Shown here: piece after piece, positions 1-7,887 of the stretch
Numbering within the stretch: position 1 is the stretch's first letter
How the letters are laid out: the number at the start of each line of letters is the position of its first letter
From: Ga0074139 sp964515195
Lineage (GTDB): Bacteria; Bdellovibrionota; Bdellovibrionia; Bdellovibrionales; Bdellovibrionaceae
Assembly: GCA_964515195.1 (NCBI GenBank)
Contig: CAZETK010000006.1
Coordinates: forward strand, 13,238 to 77,237
Direction: 5' to 3'
Length of the DNA stretch: 64,000 bases
Program-made: the position numbers and the translations under genes
Notes under the pieces: generated by a model
What the model saw: only the letters and a program-made list of their open reading frames with translations
Database searches by the model: none
What the model was told of the DNA's origin: nothing

Positions 1-979
1 GCGATTGGTGAGCTTCCTTTTCGATAGCGCGCATGATTTCTTGTGGCCCCGTCACCAAAAAGACAGACCCTTGTGGCTGAGGCTCCGCTTTCAGGATTTG
101 AGGGAAAGCAATTTGTCGCTCATTAAAAAATCCAATCAACCCCTCGAGAGCCTTTTGGGGTTGTAACTTTTCGATCCCCAGCTCTAAAACTGTTTCGTGA
201 GAGTTCACAGATAAAGGTTTAGACGATTCAAACATATTACAACCTTTCTTAACCAAGGTTCCATCGCAGTCCTTGTTGTTAGAAGGACCTATATAAAGTT
301 CAACTTCACGGTTGCGAGCTAACTCAACAGACCGGTAGTGAAGAACTTTCGCTCCCCAATAAGTCATTTCCATCAGTTGTTCGTAATTGAGTTGTAAAAT
401 GGGCTTGGCGCTTTCAACGATTTTAGGATCCGCTGTATACACGCCCGCCACATCTTTAAGAATTTCGCAGCGCTCGGCTTTGAAATGCGCCGCCATAGCA
501 ACTGCCGTCGTGTCCGTGCCTCCACGGCCTAATGTGGTAATCTCTTTAGTGACCGGTGAAACTCCCTGAAACCCGGCAATGACGGGTATTTTTCCTTCCT
601 TCAAGGCCTGCTCGACACGTATGGGTTTTACATCTACGATAAAAGCATTTTCATGGGAATCATCAGTTAAAATTCCAGCCTGACTTCCTGTAAAGCTGAT
701 CGCAGAGCATCGCAAGTCATTCAAAGCGATACTTAATAAAGCCATACTCATTCGCTCGCCTGCGGAAAGAAGCATGTCCATTTCTCGTCGACTAGGATTA
801 GGTGAAACTTTCTGCGCTAACTCAATAAGTTGATTGGTTGTTTGTCCCATGGCGCTTACTGCGACAATCATGTGATGGGTTCTTGATACATCTGCAATTC
901 GTTGCGCGACTCCTCGAATCTTATCTGGATCCGCAAGCGTTGCCCCACCATACTTCTGCACTAAAAGAGGTTTATTCAT
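1..979 (-). CDS. lysC: Aspartate kinase, C-terminus beyond window edge
   Basis: Catalyses ATP-dependent phosphorylation of L-aspartate, the first step toward lysine, threonine, methionine and diaminopimelate. The frame is open from ATG at 979 to the window's left edge, giving about 326 residues. Seen: the N-terminal substrate loop KYGGATLADPDKIR, the VSAMGQTTN segment, the LGRGGTDTTAVA nucleotide/aspartate-binding motif, DVAGVYTADP, and a C-terminal part that would correspond to the ACT regulatory region. The usual loop reads KFGGTSV; here it is KYGGATL, a mild variant. An AAAGG stretch lies about ten bases upstream. It stands alone on the minus strand beside the transglycosylase gene. Function is secure; allosteric behaviour cannot be judged because the ACT region is incomplete. 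Confidence 0.93.
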   Translation of the reverse strand, partial: MNKPLLVQKYGGATLADPDKIRGVAQRIADVSRTHHMIVAVSAMGQTTNQLIELAQKVSPNPSRREMDMLLSAGERMSMALLSIALNDLRCSAISFTGSQAGILTDDSHENAFIVDVKPIRVEQALKEGKIPVIAGFQGVSPVTKEITTLGRGGTDTTAVAMAAHFKAERCEILKDVAGVYTADPKIVESAKPILQLNYEQLMEMTYWGAKVLHYRSVELARNREVELYIGPSNNKDCDGTLVKKGCNMFESSKPLSVNSHETVLELGIEKLQPQKALEGLIGFFNERQIAFPQILKAEPQPQGSVFLVTGPQEIMRAIEKEAHQS

Positions 980-1063
980 ACAACCAGGCCTTTAAAGTCC
1001 CACTATACGTGATTTGCAGAGTTCGCGAAAGCTCTCTGCACGTTTTTATGAAAAACACACCGG

Positions 1064-1981
1064 TTACTCGTAGGTGGCGCCTCGAGGAACCCGGATCGGA
1101 TGCGAGGCAATGGATTTGGGAATATAGCCCAGTAGAAGCTCCGCATTCAGGTCGCGTAAAGACTTCCTTGTGACCCCAATTTTATCAGCCAGCCGGTCTA
1201 GGTCCGTGCCACCCGGGGCTTGTAAGACATCGTATTGAAGGGGCTCGCGTCGTTCCAGATCTCGAAAGCCATAAAGACTGGGAGCCTTTGAGATTAGCAT
1301 CGCCGCCAATATTTTCGGAACATACTGTTGAGTTTCTTTCGGAATGGCCTTTTTTCTGACTAGGACCCAGTAATCTGAAGTGCCATGTCGATTGATCATA
1401 CGACGTAGGCCGTTTTCACCCATATTGTAGGCCGCAGCTACTAAATACCAAGATTTGAACTCTTTATGCAGATCCTTGATATAACGGATGGCCGCTAAAG
1501 TGGCTTTTCTCACGTCCTTTCGCTCGTCAAGCCACCAATTTTTTGTAAGACCATAGCGGGTGCCGGTGGCCTCGATAAATTGCCAGGGACCGACGGCATT
1601 GGCGACACTGGTAGCATGGGCTGAGAAACCACTTTCTATCATAACCATATAGGCCAGATCTGTGGGAAGGTTAGCTTTACGGAGTTCATCCTGAATAAAC
1701 GGTAAATACCGACTGGCGCGCTCAAGCCACTCGCGAAACCAGCGTTGTCCATTAGTTTGAAAGTGGTTGACCCAATAAGAAACCTGGTAGTTATAAGTGA
1801 CTGGCAAATCGAATATCAAAGGCGATTGACCGGCATTTTTTGTCTTGATGGTCGAGGCAGGCCTTCTGGAAATCGTAGGTTTCGTTGAGCTGCGAATGGC
1901 GGAATAACTGTATTGAGGCGTGACAGCCATTAACAGAATGGATCCGAAGCAAAATAATTCCATAACCCTTTTAAGGCCCAT
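1064..1981 (-). CDS. Membrane-bound/periplasmic lytic murein transglycosylase, MltD-like
   Basis: Cleaves peptidoglycan glycan strands to 1,6-anhydro ends, in the periplasm. Starting at ATG 1981 the product is 305 residues with a hydrophobic signal segment (residues about 8-27). An SLT catalytic domain follows (about 95-225) with MIESGFSAHATS holding the predicted acid Glu116, then GPWQFIEATGTRYGL and AAYNMGENG. The last 55 residues look like one LysM-type module (DRLADKIGVTRKSLRDLN). A longer frame extends to 2077 but would bury the signal peptide, and an alternative ATG lies at 1963. Family members usually carry several LysM repeats; here only one is visible. It is divergent from the flagellar operon, so a role in opening the wall for flagella is possible but only inferred. 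Confidence 0.86.
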   Translation of the reverse strand: MGLKRVMELFCFGSILLMAVTPQYSYSAIRSSTKPTISRRPASTIKTKNAGQSPLIFDLPVTYNYQVSYWVNHFQTNGQRWFREWLERASRYLPFIQDELRKANLPTDLAYMVMIESGFSAHATSVANAVGPWQFIEATGTRYGLTKNWWLDERKDVRKATLAAIRYIKDLHKEFKSWYLVAAAYNMGENGLRRMINRHGTSDYWVLVRKKAIPKETQQYVPKILAAMLISKAPSLYGFRDLERREPLQYDVLQAPGGTDLDRLADKIGVTRKSLRDLNAELLLGYIPKSIASHPIRVPRGATYE

Positions 1982-2165
1982 AAAACTATTCTGTCTTGAA
2001 AAAAAGGCGAGTGGGAGTTTTGGCGACAACAACTGGACTCTGCCAAAATTCCGACATCTATGTGAGGGCTGGACCATCGGTGAAAGTCTGAAAAACTTAA
2101 GCTGATCCCTCTTAACCTAGACCTTTCCTTGACCTATAGATGGTCAAACGTTGCCTTGGTCCTGA

Positions 2166-2183
2166 TGGCATAGGCGTTGCTTT
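2166..2183 (+). promoter_or_regulatory. Sigma-54 (RpoN) type promoter before flgF
   Basis: TGGCATAGGCGTTGCTTT matches the -24/-12 consensus TGGCAC-N5-TTGC. The invariant GG (2167-2168) and GC (2179-2180) have exactly ten bases between them. It sits 54 bp upstream of flgF, in the right orientation for the flg block. The only departure in the -24 element is T for C at its last base. The position in front of an early rod operon agrees with sigma-54 control of rod/hook genes in many polar flagellates. No enhancer-binding protein gene is in the window. Confidence 0.65.
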
Positions 2184-2236
2184 TCTCAATTAATGCAGAT
2201 TAATGGCTGCTGTTTAATTTCGGGGAGGGGTTACTC

Positions 2237-3055
2237 ATGCCAGTAAAAGGGGTCTACACAGCCTTGTCGGGAGCTATTGCCCAAAGCACAAAGCTGGACA
2301 CCATTGCCAACAACATCGCCAATGTCAACACTCCCGGTTTCAAACGTGACCAGCAAGTTTTTTCAGAGTACCTGACAGCCAACGAAAAAGAACCCACTAC
2401 GATTCCAATCCCAAAAGATGTCGCCGCCATTGAAAGCTTTTATAATATGCAAGGCGGAGATAAGTCCTATGTTCATGAAGCGGGGACTTACACGGACTTT
2501 TCTCAGGGGAGTCTTAAGAGGACCGGTGGAAAGCTGGACCTGGCCATAGATGGACCCGGTTTTTTTGAAGTGGCCACTCCCTCTGGTATTCGCTACACCC
2601 GATCTGGAAATTTTACTTTGGATGGAAATGGCCGCCTGGTTACGAAAGAGGGCTATCCCGTTTTACAAACGGCTGCCGAGGGTACTCCTGAAATCGATCG
2701 GGCTTTTCAGTTTAGCGGCCAAGACCCTATCTCGATTGCCGATAGTGGCCAGATTTTTCAAGGTGATGAGCTTGTCGGCCAGCTAGCTTTAGTTAATGTA
2801 GCCAATCCGGATTCAATGATGAAAATCGGGAACAGTCTTTATGGTCCAAGACCTCAGTTTAATCTGCAGACCAATCCCATCCCGACTCCGTCCTTGAAGC
2901 AGGGATTTTTGGAAACCAGCAATGTCAATGTGGTGAGCGAGATGACAGATATGATCACAACTCATCGAGTTTTTGAAAGTACGCAAAAAGCGATCAGTGC
3001 TTATGATGGCATGGTGGATAAACTAGTGAATGTTGTGGGAAAGACGACCCCTTAA
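2237..3055 (+). CDS. flgF: Flagellar proximal rod protein FlgF
   Basis: Rod subunit linking the MS ring to the hook, exported by the flagellar type III system. It is 272 residues, near the family length. The N-terminal rod motif LDTIANNIANVNTPGFKRD (about residues 20-38) and the C-terminal ETSNVNVVSEMTDMITTHRVFE are the hallmark terminal coiled-coil segments shared by rod, hook and HAP proteins. The middle contains LDLAIDGPGFFEVATPSGIRYTRSGNF, typical of FlgF/FlgG. Between the two rod genes here, this one is called FlgF because it comes first and is more divergent; flgG follows after 19 bp. A GGGGAGGGG Shine-Dalgarno precedes the ATG. Confidence 0.9.
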   Translation: MPVKGVYTALSGAIAQSTKLDTIANNIANVNTPGFKRDQQVFSEYLTANEKEPTTIPIPKDVAAIESFYNMQGGDKSYVHEAGTYTDFSQGSLKRTGGKLDLAIDGPGFFEVATPSGIRYTRSGNFTLDGNGRLVTKEGYPVLQTAAEGTPEIDRAFQFSGQDPISIADSGQIFQGDELVGQLALVNVANPDSMMKIGNSLYGPRPQFNLQTNPIPTPSLKQGFLETSNVNVVSEMTDMITTHRVFESTQKAISAYDGMVDKLVNVVGKTTP

Positions 3056-3074
3056 GGGAGACCGGGAGTAGCGA

Positions 3075-3860
3075 ATGATCAGAAGCCTCAATACAGCAGC
3101 GACAGGAATGGCGGCACAACAAGAGAATATGGATGTTATTGCCAATAACATTGCCAACTCTCAGACCACTGGATTTAAAAAATCTCGCGCCGAATTTGAA
3201 GATCTTCTTTATCACACAAAGCGGGAGCCCGGATCAGCGGCGGGAGCCAATGCTTACTCTCCCAACGGCGTTCAAATCGGAGTGGGAACGCGAACATCTT
3301 CTGTGCAAAAGAACTTTGAACTGGGCGGTGCTGTTACAACCAAGGGGGCGCTGGATATTCAAATTGAAGGGCCTGGCTTTTTTCAACTGCAAACTCCCGA
3401 TGGGCAGACGGCTTACACACGAGATGGAAGCTTCCGGAAGGACCCACAAGGACGCATTGTCGATAAAAACGGAAATATGCTTGTCCCAGAGATTACAATT
3501 CCTCCCGATGTCACGGGACTTGAGATTCGCCCGAACGGCGAAGTCGCTGTCATTTCAAGCGCCAACCTAGAGCCTGCGATCATTGGTCAATTGGATATTG
3601 TGAGCTTTGTAAACCCTGCGGGTCTGAAAGCCATGGGACGAAATTTATTTATGCCAACACCGGCTAGTGGCCAAGCTGTCACAAATCGACCCGGTTTGAA
3701 TGGGGTTGGGTTTCTGGCGCAAGGCCAATTAGAGGCATCGAACGTGAATATTGTGGATGAAATGGTCGACATGATTAAAGCCCAACGAGCTTTTGAAACT
3801 AACAGCAAAGTGATTCAAACATCCGATCAGATGCTTCAGTCCATTAATAGTATGAGATAG
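3075..3860 (+). CDS. flgG: Flagellar distal rod protein FlgG
   Basis: Major distal-rod subunit that crosses the peptidoglycan and outer membrane inside the P and L rings. It is 261 residues, the standard FlgG length. It starts MIRSLNTAATGMAAQQENMD and continues VIANNIANSQTTGFKKSRAEFEDL, the classic FlgG N-terminus with the residue 45-60 region characteristic of the straight rod. The core has LDIQIEGPGFFQLQTPDGQTAY, and the C-terminus QLEASNVNIVDEMVDMIKAQRAFETNSKVIQTSDQML is typical. It lies 19 bp after flgF and 3 bp before flgA, clearly one transcript. Confidence is high. Confidence 0.96.
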   Translation: MIRSLNTAATGMAAQQENMDVIANNIANSQTTGFKKSRAEFEDLLYHTKREPGSAAGANAYSPNGVQIGVGTRTSSVQKNFELGGAVTTKGALDIQIEGPGFFQLQTPDGQTAYTRDGSFRKDPQGRIVDKNGNMLVPEITIPPDVTGLEIRPNGEVAVISSANLEPAIIGQLDIVSFVNPAGLKAMGRNLFMPTPASGQAVTNRPGLNGVGFLAQGQLEASNVNIVDEMVDMIKAQRAFETNSKVIQTSDQMLQSINSMR

Positions 3861-3863
3861 GAA

Positions 3864-4757
3864 ATGACAAAGTTATTGATTTGCATATTTATAACAACTT
3901 CCCTCATGGCTTCTGAGAAGAAAGAGCTGTCTTTTTACTCGGAAGTGACCGCCAGTCGTGCTTTGCCTCTTATGCTGGAAGACTTAATCGAGGCTCCGAC
4001 TGTGCCTGCGGACTTGTTGAATATGGAACTGCCTTTCACAAGCGGGACCATAAAGCAAGAAAAGATCCTCAATTGGCTAAAAAGCCATCGTCAAGTCAGA
4101 CGCGAGCTTTCAAAGTATGTCTTTAAAATTCCTGAATCCATCGAAATTACAAGGCCAGAAGATCTTTCGAAAGCTCAAATTACGAAGCGTTTACAGAGCC
4201 GCCTGCTCCAAAGATGTCAAGACTGTCAGTTTCACATTGTTATCAAAAACTTACCCAAGACCCGAGGAGGCACAAGCCGAATTTTGTGGCGTGATCTTCC
4301 CTTATCAGGCCCTTTTATGATTCCAATTGAAAATGAAAATGGGATTCACCAATCATGGCTGAGTGGCCAAATCAAGACAGAAAGAAAAATTGTAAAAGCG
4401 ATTCGCCCTTTAAGATTTGGTGACACCATCCAAAATGATGATTTGAAGTTAGAATGGGCGGATGTAAGTTTTAATAAAGATTATTTCACAGAGATGAAAC
4501 AGCTGGTTGGTAAAAAATTGGCAAGAGTGATTTCTGCGCAAAATGCTTTGAGTTCAAGGGACGTGCAACGAAATTATGATGTTCGCCAGGGTCAAACGGT
4601 GAAAATCAAGGCTGGAAATGAAGCTTACGAAATCAGTTTGGAAGGAATTGCTCAAGATTCAGGGGTCATCGGAGATTCCATACGAGTTCGAAGCCAAGTG
4701 AATCAAAAGCTTCTAACGGGAAGAATTATTGAAAAAGGACTTGTGAGGGTTGAATGA
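3864..4757 (+). CDS. flgA: P-ring assembly chaperone FlgA
   Basis: Periplasmic chaperone needed for FlgI to polymerise into the P ring. It is 297 residues, with a signal peptide (about residues 1-16, ending near MAS). The C-terminal SAF/ChapFlgA region is visible as VKAIRPLRFGDTIQNDDLKLEWADV, then LVGKKLARVISAQNALSSRDV, RQGQTVKIKAGNEAYEISLEG, and GDSIRVRSQVNQKLLTGRIIEKGLV. The last block is the best-conserved FlgA signature. The N-terminal 150 residues are poorly conserved. The stop overlaps the flgH start as ATGA (4754-4757), implying translational coupling. Confidence 0.88.
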   Translation: MTKLLICIFITTSLMASEKKELSFYSEVTASRALPLMLEDLIEAPTVPADLLNMELPFTSGTIKQEKILNWLKSHRQVRRELSKYVFKIPESIEITRPEDLSKAQITKRLQSRLLQRCQDCQFHIVIKNLPKTRGGTSRILWRDLPLSGPFMIPIENENGIHQSWLSGQIKTERKIVKAIRPLRFGDTIQNDDLKLEWADVSFNKDYFTEMKQLVGKKLARVISAQNALSSRDVQRNYDVRQGQTVKIKAGNEAYEISLEGIAQDSGVIGDSIRVRSQVNQKLLTGRIIEKGLVRVE

Positions 4758-5536
4758 AAATACTTTTACTGGTGACGCTCATTTCGTTAATAACGGGCTG
4801 TGCTTCATTTAAAGATTGGCTGGGAGAAAATGTATCTGAAAACATTCCCCTAATTGGCGAGGAGCCTCCGTTAAAGTATTCCGAGACGCCTCAAGCTGGA
4901 GTTATGCAAGACCGTAAGTATAATCGCATGACCCGTTCTCGTATGGAAGAAGAGGCCGAGTTGCAATCAAATGCAGGTAGCTTGTGGGTCATGGAAGGAC
5001 AAACCTCATATATGTTTGCTCAGAATAAAGTGCGACGTGAGGGGGACGCCCTTAATGTGAAACTCGAAGGCGCGGGCATGAAGCAAGTCGAAACAAAGGC
5101 AAATAATATTAAGTCTTTGATGAAAGAACTCGAAGAAGAAGAGAAAAAACGCCGGGGCGAAGTGCCTGCGACCGGACAGACACCTTTAGCAGAAAATCAA
5201 AAGGGTGAGGCTAAATCCGGTGATCGCAACCCTGCTGGTGCGCCCGCTGTGGCAAATGCCGCCAAGGCCAATGAAAAACCTAAGGAAGAAAAAGTTGATC
5301 TATCTGATATTCAGAACGTACCCGCTAAAATCGTTGAAAGAATGACAGACGGAAATTATCGCATCAAAGGTTCTCAGTCCTTTGTAATTGAAAAAAAGGA
5401 ATACAAAGTCATTCTAACAGGCGTTATCAAGGCTGAAGACTTTAATGATGAAGGTGTCAGTTCAGGAAAGCTGATTGATCCGCAATACGATGTAGTCAGC
5501 ATCAGAAGGGCAAATAAGAATGAAGACATTTTATAA
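4754..5536 (+). CDS. flgH: Flagellar L-ring lipoprotein FlgH, with Ala/Lys/Glu-rich insertion
   Basis: Outer-membrane lipoprotein forming the L ring. Residues 1-16 form a lipoprotein signal with lipobox ITGC (Cys16). NAGSLWVMEGQTSYMFAQNKVRREGDALNVKLE corresponds to the conserved FlgH GSLW...LFAD...GDI block. The C-terminal half keeps NYRIKGSQSFVIEKKEYKVILTGVIKAEDF, equivalent to the FlgH 'LTG.VRPEDI' signature, and ends in a Y-D-V-V strand. Between these, about residues 120-185 form a low-complexity, Glu/Lys then Ala/Pro/Asn-rich stretch absent from standard FlgH. The 3' end overlaps flgI by 17 bp. The identity rests on the context between flgA and flgI plus these motifs. Confidence 0.86.
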   Translation: MKILLLVTLISLITGCASFKDWLGENVSENIPLIGEEPPLKYSETPQAGVMQDRKYNRMTRSRMEEEAELQSNAGSLWVMEGQTSYMFAQNKVRREGDALNVKLEGAGMKQVETKANNIKSLMKELEEEEKKRRGEVPATGQTPLAENQKGEAKSGDRNPAGAPAVANAAKANEKPKEEKVDLSDIQNVPAKIVERMTDGNYRIKGSQSFVIEKKEYKVILTGVIKAEDFNDEGVSSGKLIDPQYDVVSIRRANKNEDIL

Positions 5537-6527
5537 AGTCCTGCTACTTATGGCGATGGCCTTCGGCGCGGAGGCCGCTCGCTTAAAAGATATTGCGAGC
5601 ATCCGAGGCGTGCGCGAAAACCAGCTGATCGGTTATGGCGTTGTCGTCGGCCTGAAAGGTACGGGCGACGGAAAAAGTGAATTCACCACAAAGTCTTTAG
5701 TGCGAATGTTGGATAAATTAGGCGTGAAGCTGGATAACCAAGACATCACCAGCAAAAATGTGGCCGCTGTTATTGTATCGGCCCAATTACCAGCCTTCGC
5801 AAAGGCTGGTAACCCGATCGACGTTACCGTGAGTACAATCGGGGACGCCACTAGTCTGCAAGGGGGCACTCTGTTGATGTCTCCACTTCGGGCGGCTAAT
5901 GATCAAGTTTTCGCGGTAGCCCAAGGAACAGTTGTTATCAGCGGTGATGAAAAAAACCTTCACACAACGGCAGGCCGTATTCCTAACGGTGCGATCATTG
6001 AGCGTGATATTCAAGCTGACTTCGCGAATCGAAAAATGTTTAGATTAACATTGCATAATCCTGACTTCACAACGGCAGCTCGAACAGCCTTGACCATCAA
6101 TCGCGAGCTGGGCGCACAGTTTGCGACAGCTAAAGACGCTGGCACGATTGATATTGTCACCCCCGCAGCCTTTGAAAATCGCGGTGTAGAGCTAATGGCG
6201 ACTATTGAATCCATTGAAATTAACCCGGATGGGCGCGCCGTTGTCATTATTAATGAAAAGACAGGCACGGTTGTGATGGGTGATAAAGTGAAGATTTCCA
6301 AAGTGGCCGTCAGCCATGGAAATTTATCCGTGAAAGTAGGGGCGGCAAACACGCAACCCGGAGCTAAAGCAATCGAAGAGCGTGTTGCCGTTTTAGACGG
6401 AGGTGCAAGTGTGGGTGATCTGGTCCAGTCGATGAACAAGTTAGGCGTCACGCCTAAGGACCTGATAACCATACTTCAGTCCATTAAGGCAGCTGGAGCT
6501 TTGCACGGGGAATTAGAGATTTTGTGA
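5520..6527 (+). CDS. flgI: Flagellar P-ring protein FlgI
   Basis: Forms the P ring around the rod in the peptidoglycan layer. It is 335 residues with an N-terminal signal peptide (about residues 1-19, cut near AEA). ARLKDIASIRGVRENQLIGYGVVVGLKGTGDG is the strongly conserved FlgI start. Further family blocks are PAFAKAGNPIDVTVSTIGDATSLQGGTLLMSPLRA, GRIPNGAIIER and the C-terminal GDLVQSMNKLGVTPKDLITILQSIKAAGALHGELEIL. It overlaps flgH by 17 bp, so translation is probably coupled. It is the last gene before a 290-bp non-coding space. Confidence 0.96.
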   Translation: MKTFYKVLLLMAMAFGAEAARLKDIASIRGVRENQLIGYGVVVGLKGTGDGKSEFTTKSLVRMLDKLGVKLDNQDITSKNVAAVIVSAQLPAFAKAGNPIDVTVSTIGDATSLQGGTLLMSPLRAANDQVFAVAQGTVVISGDEKNLHTTAGRIPNGAIIERDIQADFANRKMFRLTLHNPDFTTAARTALTINRELGAQFATAKDAGTIDIVTPAAFENRGVELMATIESIEINPDGRAVVIINEKTGTVVMGDKVKISKVAVSHGNLSVKVGAANTQPGAKAIEERVAVLDGGASVGDLVQSMNKLGVTPKDLITILQSIKAAGALHGELEIL

Positions 6528-6817
6528 TAATTGTGTTTCGGTATGAGACACAAGACAGTAAAATAAAAACGTAGTAACTGCTCGTATCACATGGATGTGG
6601 TGGGAGCGCGGGGAGGGTGAGGAAGAGATCGACAACCATGGAAGGTCAAGAGTCAAAGTAGTTTCTTCGCAGGGAACGATTTGTAATTGGTCAATTGAAG
6701 GGTCTTCAGGTCCTCAGGATGAGAGCCAAAGCCAACTCAAGAGACAGTCAAAAAGTGCAGGATGCACAATAGACTCTAACTCAACTCCCCTTTTTTCTTC
6801 CTGACTTAAATGAATTA
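6528..6817 (+). other. 290-bp intergenic space between flgI and flgJ
   Basis: This gap is unusually long for the operon. Its start can fold as a hairpin (TTGTGT at 6531-6536 with ACACAA at 6548-6553, extendable by three more pairs), without a T tract. A 69-codon frame (6595-6804) crosses it but lacks a Shine-Dalgarno and shows no family resemblance; two shorter ATG frames end after 7-9 codons. The purine-rich middle (GGAG/GAGG runs around 6603-6630) could bind ribosomes or CsrA. I see no convincing gene here; an internal flgJ promoter or a decayed gene are both possible. Confidence 0.4.
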
Positions 6818-7486
6818 ATGATTAAGAAGATCCAGACTCCACAACTACCGTCACAAGCCATAACTCCCGAGAAAAACTCAACGGGGAACCCCGAGCTTGA
6901 CGGCAAGTTTCGTGAAGTGGCTTTGATGTACGAAAAGCAATTTCTAAGAGAAATGACCAAAGCCATGCGCTCCACGGTTCAGGAATCCGGGTTGGTCAAA
7001 GTCAATCAAGGGGAAAGAATTTTTCGCGAGCAACTGGATCATGAGTATGTGGAAAAGTGGGGAAATGCTGGAGGCATCGGACTATCTGATATGATCTATG
7101 ATCAACTTGTTTTTAAATATGGTCCCAAAGCTTCCATTGAAAAGCCAATGGGCCCATTAAACTTGTCAGAAAAATCGAATTATTCACTGAATCGCGTAAT
7201 GAGTGGCCCCTCTGGTGGAAACTCCTTCGAGTTTACCAAGTCAGGAGCGGACAGCCTGGGCCAAGAAAAGATCTTGTCTCCGTGGAGTGGTTTAATCCAG
7301 CGCAAGCTCGACCTGGGCCCAGACGAGAAGTTCTTAGAGATGTGGCACGACAACGGCCTGAAAAGCCGCTTCACGTTTAAGGGCGTTCTAGAACCTATTC
7401 AAGCCGGGCAAAAAATACACGAAGGCGAAAGTCTGGGGTACCTGAGTCCTGAGACAAAAAACTTCTTCTGGAATGTCTCACTGTGA
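6818..7486 (+). CDS. flgJ: FlgJ-type rod-binding protein with degenerate LytM/M23-like tail
   Basis: The N-terminal 105 residues match the FlgJ rod-binding (rod-cap) domain: FREVALMYEKQFLREMTKAMRSTV, GERIFREQLDHEYVEKWGNAGGIGLSDMIYDQL. In E. coli FlgJ this is followed by a glucosaminidase; here the C-terminus (about residues 145-222) instead reads like the second half of a LytM/M23 fold: VLEPIQAGQKIHEGESLGYLS... ending FFWNVSL, with no HxH zinc motif. The tail is therefore probably non-enzymatic. No clear Shine-Dalgarno precedes ATG 6818; the bases just before it form a two-codon frame (ATGAATTAATG) that overlaps the start. The frame is open upstream to 6773 without a start codon. flgM follows after 24 bp. 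Confidence 0.78.
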   Translation: MIKKIQTPQLPSQAITPEKNSTGNPELDGKFREVALMYEKQFLREMTKAMRSTVQESGLVKVNQGERIFREQLDHEYVEKWGNAGGIGLSDMIYDQLVFKYGPKASIEKPMGPLNLSEKSNYSLNRVMSGPSGGNSFEFTKSGADSLGQEKILSPWSGLIQRKLDLGPDEKFLEMWHDNGLKSRFTFKGVLEPIQAGQKIHEGESLGYLSPETKNFFWNVSL

Positions 7487-7510
7487 TACACTGAGATAAA
7501 TGGAGGCTTT

Positions 7511-7840
7511 ATGAAAATTACCCATAACAAAATCGGTCAAACACTGAATTTGGTCGACACCGCAAAAGCGGATAAAGCCAACGATGCAAAAGACCTGAAA
7601 GACATGTCCAAAATCACGGGCTCTGGTAATCCGCTGGACAACATGGACGCGGCAAAAGTGGAAGTCTCAGCTAAAGCGCAAGAGGCCAAGCGGATTAAAG
7701 ATCTCGCCATGGCGACTCCTGATGTGGATATGGAAAAAGTAGAAAGATTCCGCCGCATGATTGATGCCGGTCAATACAAAGTAGATGCAAAGGCGGTCGC
7801 TGACAGAATGGTTGACGACCACCTGGAGACAAAGAACTAA
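7511..7840 (+). CDS. flgM: Anti-sigma-28 factor FlgM
   Basis: Binds and holds sigma-28 (FliA) until the hook is complete, then is exported. It is 109 residues. The conserved C-terminal sigma-binding half is clear: VEVSAKAQEAKRIKDLA, then PDVDMEKVERFRRMIDAGQYKVDAKAVADRMVDDHL, matching the FlgM pattern 'D..kVe.ir.aI..G.Y.vd...iA..ll'. The N-terminal half is Lys/Asp/Ala-rich and probably disordered, as in known FlgM. A TGGAGG Shine-Dalgarno lies five bases upstream of the ATG. Genes downstream and elsewhere in the window carry sigma-28-type promoters, so the regulator and its targets are both represented. Confidence 0.93.
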   Translation: MKITHNKIGQTLNLVDTAKADKANDAKDLKDMSKITGSGNPLDNMDAAKVEVSAKAQEAKRIKDLAMATPDVDMEKVERFRRMIDAGQYKVDAKAVADRMVDDHLETKN

Positions 7841-7887
7841 GAATCACATGAAGGCCACAGCGTTCATGAAAGGGCACGGAAGCTCGA

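Noticed and set aside
838..1173. 111-codon plus-strand frame over lysC start and transglycosylase end
   Set aside because: Antisense to two well-recognised genes; composition is that of a shadow frame.
6595..6804. 69-codon frame between flgI and flgJ
   Set aside because: No ribosome site, low-complexity composition (Gly/Glu/Ser-rich), no resemblance to any flagellar protein; treated as non-coding.
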